A stretch of 64,000 nt of DNA from Microbacterium sp. SY138 (GTDB lineage Bacteria > Actinomycetota > Actinomycetes > Actinomycetales > Microbacteriaceae). A model generated the notes under the pieces. The model saw only the letters and a list, made by a program, of their open reading frames with translations. It was not told the origin of the DNA and searched no databases. The translations under genes were made by a program, and so were the position numbers. Location of the stretch: assembly GCF_039729145.1 (NCBI RefSeq), contig NZ_CP155793.1:2046001-2110000 (forward strand). Reading direction: 5' to 3'. Below are positions 62,354-64,000 of this stretch, piece after piece (the first letter of the stretch is position 1; each line of letters starts with the position of its first letter).

Positions 62354-63897
62354 ACGCCCACGCGCAGCGTGGGCAGACCGAGCGACACGGCCTTCGGCGC
62401 ACCGTCGCCGACAGAGGCGGGGACTGCGCACGATTCCGACTGCGATCGATCCCACGCGTCGCCGCCGCGGGTCCGACGGATCTTCAGGGGCGCGCCCGTC
62501 GGATCGTCGGCGAGCAGATGGAACGGGGCGCCGTGTGTCACGGTGACGGTGACCACGTCTCCGGGGCGAGGCAGCTCGGACCCCGGGGTCACCTCGAAGT
62601 GCACCAACCTATTGTCTTCGGCGCGTCCCGTGAGGCGGTGTGTCTCGGTATCCTTCTTGCCTTCGCCGGTCGAGACCAGCACGTCGATCTCACGGCCGAC
62701 CTGCTTCTGGTTCTCCTCCAGCGAGATACGTTCCTGCAGAGCGATCAGGCGGTTGTAGCGGGCCTGCACGATCTCCTTGGGGACCTGATCCTCCATCGTC
62801 GCCGCGGGTGTGCCCTCGCGGATCGAGTACTGGAAGGTGAACGCGCTGGAGAAACGCGCCTGCTCGACCACCCGCATCGTGTCCTCGAAGTCGTCCTCGG
62901 TCTCACCGGGGAACCCGACGATGATGTCCGTGGTGATGGCGGCATTCGGGATGCGGGCACGAACCCGCTCGAGGATCCCGAGGAAACGCTCACTCCGGTA
63001 GGAGCGGCGCATCGCCTTGAGGATGCGGTCGCTCCCCGACTGGAGCGGCATGTGCAACTGCGGCATCACGTTCGGCGTCTCTGCCATGGCGTCGATCACG
63101 TCATCGGTGAACGCCGCGGGGTGGGGGCTCGTGAACCGGATCCGTTCCAGCCCCTCGATGTCGCCGGCCGCGCGCAGGAGCTTGCCGAAGGCCTGACGGT
63201 CACCGAACTCGACCCCGTAGGAGTTGACGTTCTGGCCGAGAAGCGTGACCTCGATCGCGCCGTCTTCGACCAGGAGACGAATCTCGTTCAGGATGTCGCC
63301 GGGGCGACGATCCTTCTCTTTGCCGCGCAGGCTCGGAACGATGCAGAAGGTGCAGGTGTTGTTGCAGCCGACCGAGATCGAGACCCAGCCGCTGTGCGCC
63401 GAGTCACGCTTGGTCGGCAGCGTCGAGGGGAAGACCTCGAGCGACTCGAGGATCTCGAGCTCGGCATCGCCGTTGTGTCGCGCGCGCTCGAGCAGACCCG
63501 GCAATGAGCCCATGTTATGCGTGCCGAACACCACGTCGACCCAGGGCGCCTTGTCGAGCACGGCCTGCTTGTCCATCTGCGCCAGGCAGCCGCCGACGGC
63601 GATCTGCATGCCTTCCTTGCGACGCTTGACGGAAGCGAGGTGCCCGAGGGTGCCGTACAGCTTGCCTGCCGCGTTGTCGCGGACGGCACAGGTGTTGATG
63701 ATCACCACGTCGGCCTCGTCACCATCGACGGCTCTCACATAACCGGCGCTCTCCAACGAGCCCGAAAGCCGCTCGGAGTCGTGCACGTTCATCTGGCACC
63801 CGAAGGTGCGCACTTCATACGATCGCTGTCGTCCGTCGTCGTCGACGGCTGCCGACGACGCGCCGATGATCGTCGGTTCGCTGCGCGGGATAGTCAT
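62350..63897 (-). CDS. miaB: tRNA-2-methylthio-N6-dimethylallyladenosine synthase
   Basis: 515 residues: N-terminal MTTase domain with cysteines in [24 protein letters not shown] and AVGGCLAQ; radical-SAM domain with [11 protein letters not shown]; and a C-terminal TRAM domain (about 390-460). All six cluster-ligand cysteines are present. It methylthiolates i6A37 made by MiaA. A C-terminal tail of about 50 residues beyond TRAM is poorly conserved. TACAAT lies 8 nt before the ATG. Confidence 0.97.
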   Translation of the reverse strand: MTIPRSEPTIIGASSAAVDDDGRQRSYEVRTFGCQMNVHDSERLSGSLESAGYVRAVDGDEADVVIINTCAVRDNAAGKLYGTLGHLASVKRRKEGMQIAVGGCLAQMDKQAVLDKAPWVDVVFGTHNMGSLPGLLERARHNGDAELEILESLEVFPSTLPTKRDSAHSGWVSISVGCNNTCTFCIVPSLRGKEKDRRPGDILNEIRLLVEDGAIEVTLLGQNVNSYGVEFGDRQAFGKLLRAAGDIEGLERIRFTSPHPAAFTDDVIDAMAETPNVMPQLHMPLQSGSDRILKAMRRSYRSERFLGILERVRARIPNAAITTDIIVGFPGETEDDFEDTMRVVEQARFSSAFTFQYSIREGTPAATMEDQVPKEIVQARYNRLIALQERISLEENQKQVGREIDVLVSTGEGKKDTETHRLTGRAEDNRLVHFEVTPGSELPRPGDVVTVTVTHGAPFHLLADDPTGAPLKIRRTRGGDAWDRSQSESCAVPASVGDGAPKAVSLGLPTLRVGV

Positions 63898-63905
63898 GAT
63901 CCCCC

Positions 63906-63911
63906 ATTGTA
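63906..63911 (-). promoter_or_regulatory. Putative -10 box of miaB
   Basis: TACAAT on the minus strand, 8 nt before the ATG. The spacing is one base longer than the other leaderless cases, and GGGGGA in between may be a ribosome site. Confidence 0.4.
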
Positions 63912-63945
63912 CGAGCCGTCGCTGAGCTGTCGCGGCGTCCCGGCA

Positions 63946-64000
63946 TCAGTCCGAGTCGACGAATCGGACCCCGGACGTGGAACCTCCGAAGGAGTTCTCC
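63946..64000 (-). CDS. C-terminal fragment of an upstream gene, possibly recX
   Basis: The minus strand encodes ENSFGGSTSGVRFVDSD and a TGA at 63946, 48 nt before miaB. Only 17 residues are visible. Actinobacteria usually carry recA-recX-miaB, so RecX is the best guess from position; the residues alone do not prove it. Confidence 0.4.
   Translation of the reverse strand, partial: ENSFGGSTSGVRFVDSD

Overview
The window is a very GC-rich, densely coded chromosome segment from an actinobacterium. Microbacteriaceae, most likely Microbacterium, fits best. The evidence is codon bias and GC content, LAXTG-type sortase motifs, many leaderless start codons preceded by TANNNT boxes, a tmRNA tag AETKRNDFALAA, and two blocks with the same gene order as other actinobacteria: ilvB-ilvN-ilvC ... 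serA ... leuB ... FAH ... gltX, and recX?-miaB-miaA-dapF-hflX. Coding is on both strands. No prophage, transposase, CRISPR array or rRNA operon was seen.

1-2.3 kb: the start of a type I Wadjet anti-plasmid operon (jetA, jetB and the first codons of jetC up to its Walker A loop), cut by the left edge. 2.3-7.2 kb: a GntR/UTRA regulator divergent from a HAD phosphatase and a large sortase-anchored metallophosphoesterase. 7.3-18.1 kb (minus strand except one gene): tRNA-Gln(CTG), gltX, a methyltransferase, an MFS exporter, an FAH-family hydrolase, ilvE, leuB, a DHA2-type exporter with its divergent TetR repressor and palindromic operator, and serA.

18.2-33.5 kb: an accessory block lying between serA and ilvC. 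It holds three small membrane proteins of unknown role, then a FadR-type regulator with a perfect operator and a divergent FAD/4Fe-4S D-2-hydroxyacid dehydrogenase. Next is a glycan-utilisation locus: a sugar ABC transporter without its own ATPase, a ROK kinase, an M81 (MlrC-like) metallopeptidase, two GH29 alpha-L-fucosidases and a ROK repressor. A near-identical palindrome (AACATCCGATGT core) sits before both the transporter operon/repressor pair and the second fucosidase, which points to a local regulon.

33.5-41 kb: branched-chain amino-acid synthesis (ilvD, ilvB, ilvN, ilvC) and trehalose synthesis (otsA, otsB). 41-49.9 kb: an MFS transporter, a class I aminotransferase started by TTG, a small membrane protein, a ketoacid CoA-transferase/thiolase operon with a divergent IclR regulator, a MarR-MFS pair with a large operator palindrome, and a YbaK deacylase. 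50-57 kb: a DUF5979 sortase-anchored surface protein, tRNA-Lys(CTT), hisN, a lipoprotein, a CtpE-like P-type ATPase and tmRNA. 57-64 kb: a SIMPL-domain protein, hflX, an RsmC-like methyltransferase, dapF, a RibD-C reductase, miaA, miaB and the tail of a partial gene, probably recX.

Two layout features recur. Many genes have a TANNNT box exactly 6-7 nt before the start codon (leaderless mRNA signature). In three places the TAG stop of one gene is itself the first half of the -10 box of the next leaderless gene.
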